The translations under genes were made by a program, and so were the position numbers. Shown here in pieces: positions 9,750 to 17,638 of a stretch of DNA of 64,000 nt. The notes under the pieces were generated by a model. The model saw only the letters and a list, made by a program, of their open reading frames with translations, was not told the origin of the DNA and ran no database searches. Source of the DNA: Virgibacillus proomii (GTDB lineage: Bacteria; Bacillota; Bacilli; Bacillales; Amphibacillaceae); assembly GCF_900162615.1 (NCBI RefSeq), contig NZ_FUFN01000010.1, positions 1,826,513 to 1,890,512 on the forward strand. Reading direction: 5' to 3'. Each line of letters starts with the position of its first letter. The stretch's first letter is position 1.

Positions 9750-10529
9750 ATGAAAGTGAATCCATCTCCACATGAACAAGAGCTGTGGGATAGTTGGTTA
9801 AACAACAATGATATGGATGCTGCAAATGAGTTAATTGAAAAGTATATGTATCTAGTCAGTTTTCATGTGGAGAGAATCGCAAGCCACTTACCAAATAGCG
9901 TGATGAAAAGTGATGTGAAAAGCTTTGCGTTAATGGGACTTTATGATGCATTAAAAAAATTTGATCCAACGAGAGACTTTAAGTTTGACACATACGCTTC
10001 TTTTCGTATCAAAGGCGCAATTATTGATGGTTTACGCAGAGAGGATTGGCTACCTCGCTCCTTACGAGAAAAAACAAAAAAAGTTGAAAAAATAGCTCAT
10101 CAGCTTGAACAACAAAATCAACAAATACCGAGTGCCGCTGAAATTGCCAGGCATGCAGGTATGACGGTTAAAGAGGTGGAGAGTGCGATGTGTGATTCTC
10201 TTTTTGCAAATGTATTATCGATAGAAGAAAAACCTAGTGATCCGAAAATGAAATTAAAAGAAGGAATAGGTTATTCGATACCAGATGAGAAATCGCTTGC
10301 TCCAGAAGAACAAATATTAAATAATGAATTGAAAGAAGAATTAATAGAAGGAATAAAAAAGTTGAATAAAAATGAGCAGCTCGTAATAAGTCTTTTCTAT
10401 CACGATGAATTAACATTAACAGAAATTGGGGAGGTTCTAGGATTAACTACATCACGAATATCACAAATTCATAAAAAATCCATTTTAAAACTTCGTCATT
10501 CCTTGAATAAAATTCAAGTTCTTTCCTAA
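9750..10529 (+). CDS. sigD: Motility sigma factor SigD
   Basis: Sigma-28/FliA-type RNA polymerase sigma factor for late flagellar, chemotaxis and autolysin genes. Of 259 residues (B. subtilis has 254), region 2 is visible as FDTYASFRIKGAIIDGLRRED and LPRSLREK, and region 4 as NEQLVISLFYHDELTLTEIGEVLGL followed by a recognition helix TSRISQIHKKSI. The ATG follows an AAGGGGTGA ribosome site. It is the next-to-last class of genes in the fla/che operon, as expected. Confidence 0.97.
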   Translation: MKVNPSPHEQELWDSWLNNNDMDAANELIEKYMYLVSFHVERIASHLPNSVMKSDVKSFALMGLYDALKKFDPTRDFKFDTYASFRIKGAIIDGLRREDWLPRSLREKTKKVEKIAHQLEQQNQQIPSAAEIARHAGMTVKEVESAMCDSLFANVLSIEEKPSDPKMKLKEGIGYSIPDEKSLAPEEQILNNELKEELIEGIKKLNKNEQLVISLFYHDELTLTEIGEVLGLTTSRISQIHKKSILKLRHSLNKIQVLS

Positions 10530-10605
10530 TATTTGTGATTCTGCAATGGTTTCTCATTTTCTAGTTAGGTGATATTAGCTAGAATAGAAGGGCGGAACAT
10601 ATGTT

Positions 10606-11988
10606 ATGGGTCAATTACAATTAGAAGAAGTGTTAACCGTTACGGTTGCAAAAGATAAAATGCTCGCGCAAATTGATGTAAAAGAAGGTCAAGATCTTTC
10701 AAATGTGGAATTAACAGATGAATCGCTTCGTCAGCTACTAGCCCAACATCATATCAAATATGGAATTATGGATGAAGCAATAACGCACTTTATTCAACGT
10801 CCAACTATGGATGTGTTTCCATTAACTATTGCACGGGGGAAGCAGCCGGAGCATGGTAAGGATGGAAAAGTCGAGTATGTTTCAGATTTCTCCACAGAGA
10901 TAAATCGTGATCAACAATGGAATTTTCGCGATGTCATGCGAATTCCTTCCGTTAAAAAAGGAGAGAAAATAGCTACGGTTAAGCCCCCAACAAAAGGGAC
11001 ACCGGGTTACATGGTAAATGGTAAGATGATTGCAGCTCGTCCAGGTCGTCCCGCTTTAATAAAAGCGGGTAAGAATGTGGTTTTTAAAGAAGAAAATCAA
11101 ACTTTTTACGCCGTATCAGAAGGGCAATTAAGCATTAGAGGGAAGTTAATCCAAATACAACCTGTTTTTGAAATTCATGAAACACTTTCTATGAAAAAAG
11201 GAAACTTAGATTTTGTAGGAACTATTATTATCCGCGGAGATGTTCCTGCAGGTTATAGTGTAAAAGCAGGTGGAGACATCAAAATATTTGGGATGGTGGA
11301 GGCTGCAACCATATCTGCTGGTGGTTCCGTTCATGTATCAGAAGGTTTAGCTGGACAGGGAAAGGGAACAATTGAAGCTGGGGAGTCTATTCAAATTGGC
11401 TATATCAATCAAGGTAATGTAATTGCAGAAAAAGATTTATATGTAGAGAATTCCATCATTCATAGTATTTGTACGATAAAGGGGCATGTTTTTTGCCAAA
11501 AAGGAAGTATAATTGGTGGTACGCTATCTGTGGGAAAAATGGCAGAAGCAAAAGATGTGGGAAATCGACTAAGTACGAAAACGGAAATTATTTTTGGACT
11601 GAATCAATTAGTGGAGCAACAAAAAAACAAGTTGCTTACTAAAAAGCAGGACTTGGAAGCGATATTGGCGAAATTAACTTTATTAGGCGAGAAGCTGAAG
11701 GCAAATAAAAAAACAGATGATCCTAAATTAAGAATTACAGCGCTTCGCCAAAAACATTCATGGAGTAAGACAAAGGCTGAATTGGAAGAGGTCGAACAAG
11801 CTGTGAATGAGCTTAATTCCTATTTAGGAAGTGAACAGGAAGCGGAACTTATTGTTAGAAATTATTTGTATTCAAATGTTACGGTTGCCTTTGGTAAATA
11901 TCGCCGGGTGATTAAAGCAGATCATCATTATGTTAAAATGCATTTAGTTGACAACGAAATTGTCATACATCCTTTGTCCCGCATGTAA
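10606..11988 (+). CDS. DUF342/FapA-like polymerisation-domain protein; C-terminus overlaps a repeat
   Basis: FapA/DUF342-family protein of 460 residues. The family has a beta-helical polymerisation domain and is mostly uncharacterised. The N-terminal part is followed by VRIP/VKPPTKGTPGYMVNGK-like segments typical of DUF342, a right-handed beta-helix-like stretch (GTIIIRGDVPAGYSVKAGG to GGTLSVG), then a coiled coil (about residues 325-410). It lies between sigD and the swrB-like gene, so a role linked to motility or the envelope is possible but unproven. Its last codons (PLSRM, stop at 11986-11988) are encoded by the left end of an A repeat, so the native C-terminus may have been replaced. Confidence 0.85.
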   Translation: MGQLQLEEVLTVTVAKDKMLAQIDVKEGQDLSNVELTDESLRQLLAQHHIKYGIMDEAITHFIQRPTMDVFPLTIARGKQPEHGKDGKVEYVSDFSTEINRDQQWNFRDVMRIPSVKKGEKIATVKPPTKGTPGYMVNGKMIAARPGRPALIKAGKNVVFKEENQTFYAVSEGQLSIRGKLIQIQPVFEIHETLSMKKGNLDFVGTIIIRGDVPAGYSVKAGGDIKIFGMVEAATISAGGSVHVSEGLAGQGKGTIEAGESIQIGYINQGNVIAEKDLYVENSIIHSICTIKGHVFCQKGSIIGGTLSVGKMAEAKDVGNRLSTKTEIIFGLNQLVEQQKNKLLTKKQDLEAILAKLTLLGEKLKANKKTDDPKLRITALRQKHSWSKTKAELEEVEQAVNELNSYLGSEQEAELIVRNYLYSNVTVAFGKYRRVIKADHHYVKMHLVDNEIVIHPLSRM

Positions 11989-12152
11989 GGATCGGTATTT
12001 CTCTTATCTCAAATGTCCTTTATGACCCCCTGACGACATGGTGAGAGAAACATCTCTTAAATGCCCGATTTGTTTAAAGACCTTTAGGTGTCATACCCTT
12101 GCGGTACTAACATTCAAGGAGAAAAGCATTCCTTGACTGAAGTTCACTTTAT
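11973..12152 (+). repeat. Element A, diverged copy overlapping the end of the DUF342 gene
   Basis: Forward copy of element A. The left end TTTGTCCCGCATGTAAGG matches the TTTATCCCGCATGTAAGG of other copies and contributes the final codons and stop of the upstream gene. The middle stem is different (TTTCTCT pairing with GAGAGAAA). The right half (TAAATGCCCGATTTGTT, CCCTTGCGGTACTAACATTC, ending TTCACTTTATTT) is well kept. The terminal hairpin uses arms TCAAGG and CCTTGA. Confidence 0.75.
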
Positions 12153-12175
12153 TTGATTGTAAAGGAAGTGATCTA

Positions 12176-12481
12176 GTGGGGTGGAAATCGGTTGAAATGC
12201 AGGTAGCTCTTCCACGTTCTCAGGACGCCGGAAAGCTTCAGCAGCAATTGTTAAGACAAGGCCAAGATTTTCAAGCTTCCCTTACTCAACATCAGCTGCT
12301 TCAGGAAGAATTAAAGCGCAAGCAAGTAGCGGAAACCGAACAATTATATCGATCTAAATGGGAGGGGGAAGCTGATAAAAACACCTCTGAGAAGTTTCCT
12401 AATAAGCGAAAAGACAATAAGAAAAAATTACAAAAATATCAACATCCGTATTTAGGAAAACAGATTGATTTTAACGGGTAG
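12176..12481 (+). CDS. Small charged protein of unknown function in fla/che operon tail
   Basis: I do not recognise a named family. The 101-residue product is hydrophilic, rich in Gln, Lys and Glu, with a probable helical/coiled-coil middle (KLQQQLLRQGQDFQASLTQH, then LQEELKRKQVAETEQL) and a basic tail. No signal peptide or membrane segment is visible. The start is GTG at 12176 preceded by AAGGAAGTGAT, so an intentional start is credible. It lies between the DUF342 gene and the swrB-like gene and ends 13 bp before the latter. Codon use resembles its neighbours. It is probably a real gene conserved in this operon tail, function unknown. Confidence 0.7.
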   Translation: MGWKSVEMQVALPRSQDAGKLQQQLLRQGQDFQASLTQHQLLQEELKRKQVAETEQLYRSKWEGEADKNTSEKFPNKRKDNKKKLQKYQHPYLGKQIDFNG

Positions 12482-12494
12482 AGAGGGATTTTTC

Positions 12495-12917
12495 ATGACA
12501 TCTTTTTTACTGTTGATTAGTTTTTTATTGCATATCATTTCATTTTCGGCTATTTATCAGCTTAAACAAGTAAAACAACACCACCAATCGAACACAACTG
12601 ATTCTAATATTGGAGCGTTATTTGAATCATATTTAGCGGAATTTAAAGAGGAAAATAACCGCCTGCAACAGGCGCTTAAACAAACGAACCATGCGCAATT
12701 AGAGCCCGATAGCGAAGGAAACATGGAAGAGATCGCAAGCACCATAGTGGAAAATGTCCCAATGGTTGATGACAGCAAAGAGGACAAAGTAGTTACATCA
12801 CTAAAAGCAAACATACTACAGCTTTATAGTAAAGGACTCTCTCCAGGGGAGATCGCCAAGCAGTTAAATTGCGGTAAAACAGAAGCGGAACTAATTATTA
12901 AGTTACATCAACAATAA
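12495..12917 (+). CDS. swrB: SwrB-like swarming-motility protein (YlxL family)
   Basis: Resembles YlxL/SwrB, a single-pass membrane protein that promotes flagellar basal body maturation in B. subtilis. The N-terminal segment (residues about 2-22, SFLLLISFLLHIISFSAIY) is a membrane anchor, the middle is an acidic helix, and the C-terminus (LYSKGLSPGEIAKQLNCGKT) is a helix-turn-helix-like motif typical of the family. The ATG at 12495 has GAGAGGGA upstream; an earlier TTG at 12465 lacks support. The protein has 140 residues, a little shorter than B. subtilis SwrB. Position at the end of the fla/che operon supports the call. Confidence 0.7.
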   Translation: MTSFLLLISFLLHIISFSAIYQLKQVKQHHQSNTTDSNIGALFESYLAEFKEENNRLQQALKQTNHAQLEPDSEGNMEEIASTIVENVPMVDDSKEDKVVTSLKANILQLYSKGLSPGEIAKQLNCGKTEAELIIKLHQQ

Positions 12918-12927
12918 ATGTTATATG

Positions 12928-12988
12928 TTAGAAAAACTTGGTTTGTCGCCAAGTCTTGATGACGAAAGCTATCGTTTTTCTTATATGA
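12928..12988 (-). repeat. Element C, reverse copy
   Basis: On the minus strand it reads as a terminator-like hairpin, ACTTGGCGACAAACCAAGT followed by TTTTCTAA, preceded by AGAAAAAC so that the outer ends also pair. The same arrangement follows the A copy near 59.5 kb. It directly abuts the A copy starting at 12989. Confidence 0.65.
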
Positions 12989-13148
12989 TAAAGTGAAACT
13001 TCATTCAGTAGGAATTTGCTTCCCTCTCCTACTGAATATAAGTTGAACTAATTGGGCATTTAGGTGCCGTTTCTTCCACTTTTGACCCCTTGTATCAACT
13101 CAAGCTCTTGAAGCAGGAGTCTTACGGCACCTTACATGCGGGATAAAG
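12989..13148 (-). repeat. Element A, reverse copy 1 of a dimer
   Basis: The reverse copy begins TAAAGTGAAACTTCATTC and ends CACCTTACATGCGGGATAAAG. The terminal hairpin arms are CAGTAGGA and TCCTACTG. The core stem is AGGTGCCGT pairing with ACGGCACCT. It shares its last TAAAG with the next copy. Confidence 0.85.
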
Positions 13149-13295
13149 TGAAACTTCATTCCGTGGAATGCTTTTTACACGGAATGTTAGTTAAACCAAT
13201 CGGGCATTTAGGTGCCGTTTTCTACCACTTGACCCTTTTGTATCAATTCAGGACTTGAAGTGGGAAACTTACGGCACCTTACATGCGGGACAAAG
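13143..13295 (-). repeat. Element A, reverse copy 2 of a dimer
   Basis: Head-to-tail with the preceding copy, with the junction ATAAAG shared. The terminal hairpin arms are CATTCCGTG and CACGGAATG, unlike the CAGTAGGA type of its partner. The core stem GGTGCCGT/ACGGCACC is intact. It ends GCGGGACAAAG. Confidence 0.85.
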
Positions 13296-13367
13296 CCTAA
13301 AGTTTTATACTTTTCTATAATGTAAAAAGAATTTTTTTTGATAAAACTGTATATTATATAATTATAC

Positions 13368-13396
13368 TTGATTCCTTCTATTTGTTATGATATATT
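13368..13396 (+). promoter_or_regulatory. Candidate SigA promoter for rpsB-tsf
   Basis: TTGATT at 13368-13373, a 17-bp spacer, then TATATT at 13391-13396, in A+T-rich sequence. It would give an rpsB leader of about 150 nt, long enough for an autoregulatory structure, though I could not fold one with confidence. Confidence 0.5.
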
Positions 13397-13551
13397 ATCT
13401 TGTGGTGTGAATACAATATTTTTCGCATGAGAGCGTTAGTTTGTAAATTACACACGCTTAGGGATTTGTAAATGTGGTGCCGTAATTAAGTTATGGTCTT
13501 TTTACAAAGAGGATCTAAGCGGAGGATAAAAACCATTAGGAGGAATTTTTA

Positions 13552-14325
13552 ATGTCAGCTATTTCAATGAAACAGCTACTTGAAGCTGGTGTACATTTTG
13601 GTCATCAGACTCGTCGCTGGAATCCGAAGATGAAAAAATACATCTTCACAGAGCGTAATGGAATTTATATCATCGACCTGCAAAAAACAGTGAAAAAGGT
13701 AGATGAAGCATACAATTACGTGAAGGAAGTTGTAGCAAACGGAGGTACCATCCTTTTCGTAGGTACCAAAAAACAAGCACAGGAATCAGTACGTGAAGAA
13801 GCGATTCGCTCCGGTATGTTCTATGTAAATCAACGCTGGTTAGGTGGTACACTTACTAACTTCCAAACGATTCGCAAACGTATCAATCGTTTAAAAGACA
13901 TTGAGCGTATGGAAGAAGACGGTACATTCGACGTATTACCGAAGAAAGAAGTTATGAACCTGCTAAAAGAAAAAGATCGTTTAGTGAAATTCCTTGGCGG
14001 GATTAAAGAAATGAATAAGCTTCCAGATGCGTTGTTTGTTATTGACCCACGTAAAGAACGAATTGCAATTGCTGAAGCTCATAAATTAAATATTCCAATT
14101 ATCGGAATTGTAGATACAAACTGTGATCCGGATGAAATTGATTATGTAATCCCTGCAAATGATGATGCAATTCGTGCTGTAAAACTTTTGACTTCAAAAA
14201 TGGCAGATGCTATTTTAGAGGTAAAACAAGGCGAAGAAATGGAAGAAGTTCCAGCAGAAGCAGAAAAAGAAGAACCTAAAGCAGAAAAAGAAGCTGAAGC
14301 AGCTACTGAAACAAAACAAGATTAA
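13552..14325 (+). CDS. rpsB: 30S ribosomal protein S2
   Basis: Structural protein of the small ribosomal subunit. It opens with MSAISMKQLLEAGVHFGHQT and carries the S2 signatures RWNPKMKKYIF, VNQRWLGGTLTNF and DPDEIDYVIPANDDAIRAV. The acidic, Glu/Ala/Lys-rich tail after about residue 225 is longer than in B. subtilis but typical of halotolerant Bacillaceae. A strong AGGAGGAA ribosome site precedes the ATG. It is co-transcribed with tsf through a hairpin. Confidence 0.98.
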   Translation: MSAISMKQLLEAGVHFGHQTRRWNPKMKKYIFTERNGIYIIDLQKTVKKVDEAYNYVKEVVANGGTILFVGTKKQAQESVREEAIRSGMFYVNQRWLGGTLTNFQTIRKRINRLKDIERMEEDGTFDVLPKKEVMNLLKEKDRLVKFLGGIKEMNKLPDALFVIDPRKERIAIAEAHKLNIPIIGIVDTNCDPDEIDYVIPANDDAIRAVKLLTSKMADAILEVKQGEEMEEVPAEAEKEEPKAEKEAEAATETKQD

Positions 14326-14343
14326 TCATCAATTAAAGGTGAG

Positions 14344-14380
14344 GGTGATAAGAGGATGAGAGCCTTTTATCACCTTTTTT
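14344..14380 (+). terminator. Hairpin between rpsB and tsf
   Basis: GGTGATAAGAGG (14344-14355) pairs with CCTTTTATCACC (14363-14374), one G-U, 7-base loop, followed by six T. It probably acts as a partial terminator lowering tsf relative to rpsB. Confidence 0.8.
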
Positions 14381-14415
14381 AAAGAAAAACGTATTCGTGT
14401 CAAGGAGGATTTTAA

Positions 14416-15300
14416 ATGGCTATTACTGCAAAAATGGTTAAAGAATTACGTGAAAAAACAGGCGCAGGCATGATGGATTGTAAAAAAGCGCTACAAGAAA
14501 CAGATGGGAACATGGATGCTGCTATCGATTATTTACGAGAAAAAGGACTTTCTAAAGCAGCTAAGAAAGCTGATCGCATTGCGGCTGAAGGTTCAACCTA
14601 TATTAAAACGGAAGGTAACACGGCTGTTTTACTAGAAGTAAATTGTGAAACAGATTTTGTAACGAAAAATGATCAATTTAAACAACTGCTTGTTCAACTT
14701 GCTGATCATTTGCTTCAGAAAAAACCGGAAACTGTTGAAGAAGCACTTCAACAAACAATGGCGGAAACGGGTGACACAGTAGAAAATTACATCAAAGCTG
14801 CTGTTGCAAAAATCGGTGAAAAGTTATCACTTCGCCGCTTTACGATTTTAACAAAAACAGATAATGATACATTTGGCGAATACTTGCATATGGGTGGGCG
14901 CATCGGTGTACTTACACTGTTAGAAGGAACAACTGATAAAGAAGTGGCAAAAGATGTAGCCATGCATATAGCAGCTGTAAATCCGCGTTATATTTCTCGT
15001 GATCAAGTGGCTGAAGAAGAAGTAAATCATGAACGAGAAGTGCTAAAAGCGCAAGCATTAAATGAAGGAAAGCCCGAGCATATTGTAGAAAAAATGGTAG
15101 AAGGCCGTCTTGGCAAATTTTTTGAGGAAATTTGTTTATTGGAACAAAACTTTGTCAAAGATCCAGACCAAAAAGTGAAAAAGTATGTTTCTGATAAAGG
15201 TGCTTCTGTAAAATCATTTGCTCGTTATGAAGTAGGCGAAGGTATGGAAAAAAGAGAAGAAAACTTCGCAGATGAAGTAATGAGTCAAATCAAAAAGTAA
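14416..15300 (+). CDS. tsf: Elongation factor Ts
   Basis: Guanine nucleotide exchange factor for EF-Tu. It has the N-terminal UBA-like domain with KELREKTGAGMMDCKKAL and the second family signature CETDFVTKNDQF. At 294 residues it is the usual size. CAAGGAGG lies just upstream of the ATG. It follows rpsB, as in nearly all bacteria. Confidence 0.98.
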   Translation: MAITAKMVKELREKTGAGMMDCKKALQETDGNMDAAIDYLREKGLSKAAKKADRIAAEGSTYIKTEGNTAVLLEVNCETDFVTKNDQFKQLLVQLADHLLQKKPETVEEALQQTMAETGDTVENYIKAAVAKIGEKLSLRRFTILTKTDNDTFGEYLHMGGRIGVLTLLEGTTDKEVAKDVAMHIAAVNPRYISRDQVAEEEVNHEREVLKAQALNEGKPEHIVEKMVEGRLGKFFEEICLLEQNFVKDPDQKVKKYVSDKGASVKSFARYEVGEGMEKREENFADEVMSQIKK

Positions 15301-15395
15301 TGGTTGGTCATAGGGAGCAAGAAATTGTTCCCTATTTCTCCATACAGCTTTATACATTCACAATAAATAACTATCATTTTTCTATGGAGGTTACT

Positions 15396-16118
15396 ATGAC
15401 AACAGCTTGTTACCGTAGAATCGTACTTAAATTAAGTGGAGAAGCATTAAGTGGCAAAAATGGTTTTGGTATTGAACCAAAGGTCATTCAGTCGATCGCT
15501 AATCAGGTAAAAGAAGTAGCTGAATTAGGTGTAGAAATTGCAATTGTTGTTGGTGGAGGAAACATTTGGCGTGGTAAAATTGGTAGTGAAATGGGCATGG
15601 ATCGAGCAACAGCAGATTATATGGGGATGCTAGCTACCATTATGAACGCTCTAGCACTGCAGGATGGGTTGGAGAATATCGGTATTCCAACAAGAGTGCA
15701 AACATCAATTGAAATGCGACAAGTAGCGGAGCCGTACATAAGGAGAAAAGCAATTCGTCATCTGGAGAAAAAGCGTGTAGTCATTTTTGCTGCAGGAACT
15801 GGAAATCCATTCTTTTCTACGGATACAACGGCAGCTTTACGTGCTGCAGAGATTGAAGCAGAAGTTATCCTCATGGCTAAAAACAATGTAGATGGAGTTT
15901 ATACCGAAGATCCTAAGCTGAACAAGAATGCAACGAAGTATGATCAGCTTTCTTACATGGAAATGCTAAATGAAGGACTCGGTGTCATGGATTCAACAGC
16001 TTCAACCTTGTGCATGGATAACGATATTCCATTAGTCGTATTCTCAATTATGGAGGAAGGCAATATAAAACGAGTCGTACAAGGAGAAGTAATAGGAACG
16101 ACGATAAGGGGGAAATAA
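15396..16118 (+). CDS. pyrH: Uridylate kinase
   Basis: UMP kinase of the amino-acid-kinase fold, converting UMP to UDP in pyrimidine synthesis. Motifs include VLKLSGEAL, VVGGGNIWRG, DRATADYMGMLAT and IFAAGTGNPFFSTDTTAALRA. The frame is open back to 15300, but TATGGAGG directly before the ATG at 15396 and the 240-residue length shared with B. subtilis decide the start. The intervening 95 bp after tsf are untranslated. Confidence 0.97.
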   Translation: MTTACYRRIVLKLSGEALSGKNGFGIEPKVIQSIANQVKEVAELGVEIAIVVGGGNIWRGKIGSEMGMDRATADYMGMLATIMNALALQDGLENIGIPTRVQTSIEMRQVAEPYIRRKAIRHLEKKRVVIFAAGTGNPFFSTDTTAALRAAEIEAEVILMAKNNVDGVYTEDPKLNKNATKYDQLSYMEMLNEGLGVMDSTASTLCMDNDIPLVVFSIMEEGNIKRVVQGEVIGTTIRGK

Positions 16119-16120
16119 AT

Positions 16121-16669
16121 ATGTCGGATGATATAATGAAACAAATGAAAGAAAAAATGGAACAAGCTGTTCAAGCATTTACTAAAAATTTGGCGACAAT
16201 TAGAGCAGGAAGAGCAAATCCAAGTTTATTAGATAGTGTATTTGTCGAATATTACGGCACAAGTACACCATTAAATCAATTAGCATCCGTTTCTGCTCCG
16301 GAAGCCAGACTTCTTGTTATTACTCCATATGATAAAACAGCTATCTCAGATATTGAAAAAGCCATTCAAAAAGCAGATTTAGGGATTTCTCCGTCCAGTG
16401 ATGGTAATGTGATTCGTATTAATATTCCGCCACTAACTGAAGAACGCCGTAAAGATTTAGTCAAAGTTGTCGGTAAATATGCAGAGGAATCACGTGTACA
16501 AGTAAGAAATCTCCGTCGTGAAGCAAATGATCAGTTGAAAAAAGAGGAAGGTCTACCGGAAGATGAACGAAGAGCTTTACAAGACGACGTTCAAAAAGCT
16601 ACCGATAAGTACATTGAAAAAATCGATGAACTGGCAAAAAATAAAGAAAAAGAAATTATGGAAGTTTAA
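16121..16669 (+). CDS. frr: Ribosome recycling factor
   Basis: Splits post-termination ribosomes together with EF-G. The 182-residue protein has the RRF signatures LATIRAGRANPSLLD, VEYYGTSTPLNQLA and IPPLTEERRKDLVK, with a long helical C-terminal half. It starts 3 bp after pyrH and is followed by a strong terminator. Confidence 0.98.
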   Translation: MSDDIMKQMKEKMEQAVQAFTKNLATIRAGRANPSLLDSVFVEYYGTSTPLNQLASVSAPEARLLVITPYDKTAISDIEKAIQKADLGISPSSDGNVIRINIPPLTEERRKDLVKVVGKYAEESRVQVRNLRREANDQLKKEEGLPEDERRALQDDVQKATDKYIEKIDELAKNKEKEIMEV

Positions 16670-16693
16670 CCTATTTCATATAAAATGAATAGA

Positions 16694-16729
16694 AAAAGCC
16701 CCTCTTTATTTAAGGGGGCTTTTGTTTTC
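16694..16729 (+). terminator. Rho-independent terminator after frr
   Basis: AAAAGCCCC (16694-16702) pairs with GGGGCTTTT (16715-16723), followed by a T-rich stretch. It closes the rpsB-tsf-pyrH-frr unit. Confidence 0.85.
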
Positions 16730-16749
16730 TTAAGGAAAAATAGTATAAT
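16722..16749 (+). promoter_or_regulatory. Weak SigA promoter candidate for uppS
   Basis: TTGTTT (16722-16727), 16-bp spacer, TATAAT (16744-16749). It overlaps the terminator tail. A second TATAAT-like element lies near 16769 without a clear -35 box. Confidence 0.35.
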
Positions 16750-16864
16750 AAAACTTGATTTACGTGATATAATGGTGTTTAACTTAAGCATAAAATGTGC
16801 TTAAACATCATACGATGGATAGATGAAGAAACAGAAACGGTAAACAATATTCGGAGGACAAATT

Positions 16865-17626
16865 ATGTCAATTAGACTTCCTTTCATAAAAAAGAAACAA
16901 AAAGAAACAATACAACTAATGGATAGTAAAAACGTTCCGAATCATATCGCCATTATTATGGATGGGAATGGTAGGTGGGCGAAAAAAAGGTCGCTCCCAA
17001 GAATTGCCGGTCATAAAGAGGGTGTTGATGCAGTTGTAAAAGCAGTTAGAGCAGCACACCAATTCAATGTTAAAATTTTAACCTTATATGCTTTTTCAAC
17101 AGAAAATTGGAAAAGGCCCCAAAAAGAAATCGAATTTTTAATGAAACTGCCAAAGGAATTTTTACATATTCATTTACCAGAGCTAATGGAAAGAAATGTA
17201 CGTATCCAAACAATCGGGGAATTTAATGCGTTACCAGCACATACAAAAGAAGCCGTTCAATATGCGATTGATAAAACAAAGAATAATGATGGATTATTAC
17301 TGAACTTTGCATTAAACTATGGTAGTAGGTATGAAATTGTGCAAGCAATGAAACATATCGTGTCTGATATTAATGAAGCTAAGTTAACACTGGATGCAAT
17401 TGATGAAACCGTCTTTTCTAAGTATCTATACACAAATGGACTTCATGATCCGGACTTATTAATACGAACAAGCGGGGAACAACGTTTGAGTAATTTTTTA
17501 CTTTGGCAGATGGCCTATACGGAATTTTGGTTTACCGATGTGCTTTGGCCGGATTTTGATGAAGCAGTATTTAAACAAGCGATTGAAGAATACCAACAAC
17601 GTCAACGCCGTTATGGCGGAATTTAA
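16865..17626 (+). CDS. uppS: Undecaprenyl diphosphate synthase
   Basis: cis-Prenyltransferase that makes the C55 lipid carrier for peptidoglycan. It has catalytic Asp33 in IMDGNGRWAKKR, YAFSTENWKRP, and the C-terminal RTSGEQRLSNFLLWQ with WFTDVLWPDF. At 253 residues it is normal for the family. CGGAGGAC precedes the ATG. It is followed 12 bp later by cdsA. Confidence 0.97.
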   Translation: MSIRLPFIKKKQKETIQLMDSKNVPNHIAIIMDGNGRWAKKRSLPRIAGHKEGVDAVVKAVRAAHQFNVKILTLYAFSTENWKRPQKEIEFLMKLPKEFLHIHLPELMERNVRIQTIGEFNALPAHTKEAVQYAIDKTKNNDGLLLNFALNYGSRYEIVQAMKHIVSDINEAKLTLDAIDETVFSKYLYTNGLHDPDLLIRTSGEQRLSNFLLWQMAYTEFWFTDVLWPDFDEAVFKQAIEEYQQRQRRYGGI

Positions 17627-17638
17627 GGTGAGGATAAT

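Larger units (their letters stand above)
12918..13551. other. Gap between swrB-like gene and rpsB: C and A repeats, then rpsB promoter and leader
   Basis: This 634-bp gap holds a reverse element C, two head-to-tail reverse copies of element A, and then about 250 bp of A+T-rich sequence with the rpsB promoter and an untranslated leader. No convincing open frame lies in it. Confidence 0.8.

Noticed and set aside
12989..13295. CRISPR array at the adjacent A copies
   Set aside because: Only two long units with internal hairpins, no short regular repeats, no spacers of constant length and no cas genes.
13338..13362. TTGATA/TATAAT pair upstream of rpsB
   Set aside because: The spacer is only 13 bp; the TTGATT-N17-TATATT pair just downstream is better.
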